Assembly (NCBI GenBank): GCA_043735935.1
Contig: JAYTDO010000295.1
Span: 1 to 5,941 of the forward strand
DNA length: 5,941 nt
Reading direction: 5' to 3'
Source of the DNA: JANLQB01 sp043735935
GTDB lineage: Bacteria; Verrucomicrobiota; Verrucomicrobiia; Chthoniobacterales; Chthoniobacteraceae
The notes beneath the pieces were generated by a model that made no database searches, was not told the origin of the DNA, and saw only the letters and a program-made list of their open reading frames with translations. Of this stretch, positions 5,349 through 5,941 are shown one piece after another (positions within the stretch are counted from its first letter, which is position 1; each line of letters starts with the position of its first letter). The position numbers and the translations under genes are program-made.

Positions 5349-5941
5349 ACATCTACGAAAGCGAAAGGCTGCTCGCCGAGTACCTGCTCTTCCACTACGG
5401 CGCGGCGGACGAAATCCTGCCTTATCCGGACGGCCCACGTGATGCCCTCGACTTCGCGGTGCGCTGCGTGAGCGAGTGTGTGAAGGCACCCGGCCCGCGT
5501 GCGCTGGACCTCGGCTGCGCGGTCGGGCGTTCGGCGTTCGAACTCGCGAGGCATTGCGCTGAAGTCATCGGTATCGACTTCTCGCAGCGCTTCATCGCCG
5601 CCGCCGCGACGCTCCGCCGGGATGGCGAACTCGCCTATTCCCGCGCGGATGAAGGCGCCCTCGCGACACCGCTCGTCGCGCGCGTTTCGTCCGGGATCGA
5701 TCGGAGCCGCGTGATGTTTGAAGTCGGGGACGCGATGCATCTGCGGCCCGACCTCGGCGTGTTTGACGTCGTGCTGATGGCCAACCTCATCGATCGCTTG
5801 CGCGAACCGGCTCGGTGCCTCGCGAGCCTGCCGTCGCTCGTGGTGCCCGGCGGGCAGCTCGTCATCACCTCGCCTTACACGTGGCTCACCGATTTCACCC
5901 CCGCCGAGCACTGGCTTGGCGGGCGGAACGGGCCGACGCTC
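5345..5941 (+). CDS. Putative 4-mercaptohistidine N1-methyltransferase (stand-alone OvoA C-terminal domain), 3'-truncated
   Basis: SAM methyltransferase matching the C-terminal domain of OvoA (TIGR04345-like), which methylates the imidazole nitrogen of mercaptohistidine in the last step of ovothiol A synthesis. The 199 visible codons have no stop before the window edge; the family is somewhat longer. YESERLLAEYLLFHYGAADE (4-23) and ILPYPDGPRDAL (24-35) match the family N-terminus. ALDLGCAVGRSAFELAR (53-69) is SAM motif I and VIGIDFSQRFI (74-84) is motif II. GIDRSRVMFEVGDA (117-130), FDVVLMANLIDRL (140-152), LVVPGG (165-170) and TSPYTWLTDFTPAEHWLGG (175-193) follow in the family order. In animals and many bacteria this domain is fused to the iron sulfoxide synthase; here it starts as its own protein. 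The GTG start overlaps the previous stop by four bases and has no ribosome site of its own, suggesting translational coupling. Identity is strong; involvement in ovothiol synthesis is inferred. Confidence 0.9.
   Translation, partial: MNIYESERLLAEYLLFHYGAADEILPYPDGPRDALDFAVRCVSECVKAPGPRALDLGCAVGRSAFELARHCAEVIGIDFSQRFIAAAATLRRDGELAYSRADEGALATPLVARVSSGIDRSRVMFEVGDAMHLRPDLGVFDVVLMANLIDRLREPARCLASLPSLVVPGGQLVITSPYTWLTDFTPAEHWLGGRNGPTL

Noticed and set aside
4932..5489. 185-codon minus-strand open frame opposite the metalloenzyme and methyltransferase genes
   Set aside because: It spans the junction of two well-supported plus-strand genes and has no recognisable motif or plausible start context.
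5339..5911. 190-codon minus-strand open frame opposite the OvoA-C-type gene
   Set aside because: The plus strand matches the methyltransferase family end to end; the minus frame is charged low-information sequence.

Overview
The window is GC-rich and densely coded. It holds six protein-coding genes: four complete, plus one cut by each edge. No tRNA, rRNA, CRISPR array, insertion sequence or phage gene was seen, and no stretch over 300 bases lacks a gene. The gene set suggests a free-living bacterium. The folP-cdaA pair, the methyltransferase with a PF10119-type regulatory domain, and the free-standing OvoA-C-type methyltransferase together make me favour Verrucomicrobiota or a relative. That is an impression from gene content, not a proof.

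Layout. Positions 1-1400 (minus strand) form a two-gene unit: folP (dihydropteroate synthase, folate synthesis), then cdaA (membrane diadenylate cyclase, c-di-AMP synthesis). They overlap by four bases (ATGA), and cdaA runs off the left edge. A 102-base divergent gap (1401-1502) separates them from a plus-strand class I SAM methyltransferase (1503-2936) of the type carrying a methyltransferase regulatory domain. Its 3' end overlaps tail-to-tail by 48 bases with a minus-strand FAD-binding flavoprotein (2889-4073) of the HI0933/PP_4765 type. A 96-base divergent gap (4074-4169) holds a small inverted repeat.

From 4170 a second plus-strand unit begins. It starts with a 392-residue protein that resembles the M29 aminopeptidase / NicX dioxygenase metal-enzyme fold. 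This is joined by a four-base GTGA overlap to a stand-alone version of the OvoA C-terminal methyltransferase domain (putative 4-mercaptohistidine N1-methyltransferase), which runs off the right edge.

How they work together. folP-cdaA is a housekeeping pair. The most interesting part is the right-hand unit, where an ovothiol-type methyltransferase is translationally coupled to a metalloenzyme of unknown substrate. This points to a split ovothiol pathway with a possible extra, undescribed step. The window ends before a sulfoxide synthase or OvoB lyase could be seen. Apart from cdaA, the genes have no clear Shine-Dalgarno sequence, so starts were chosen mainly from conserved N-termini and overlaps.
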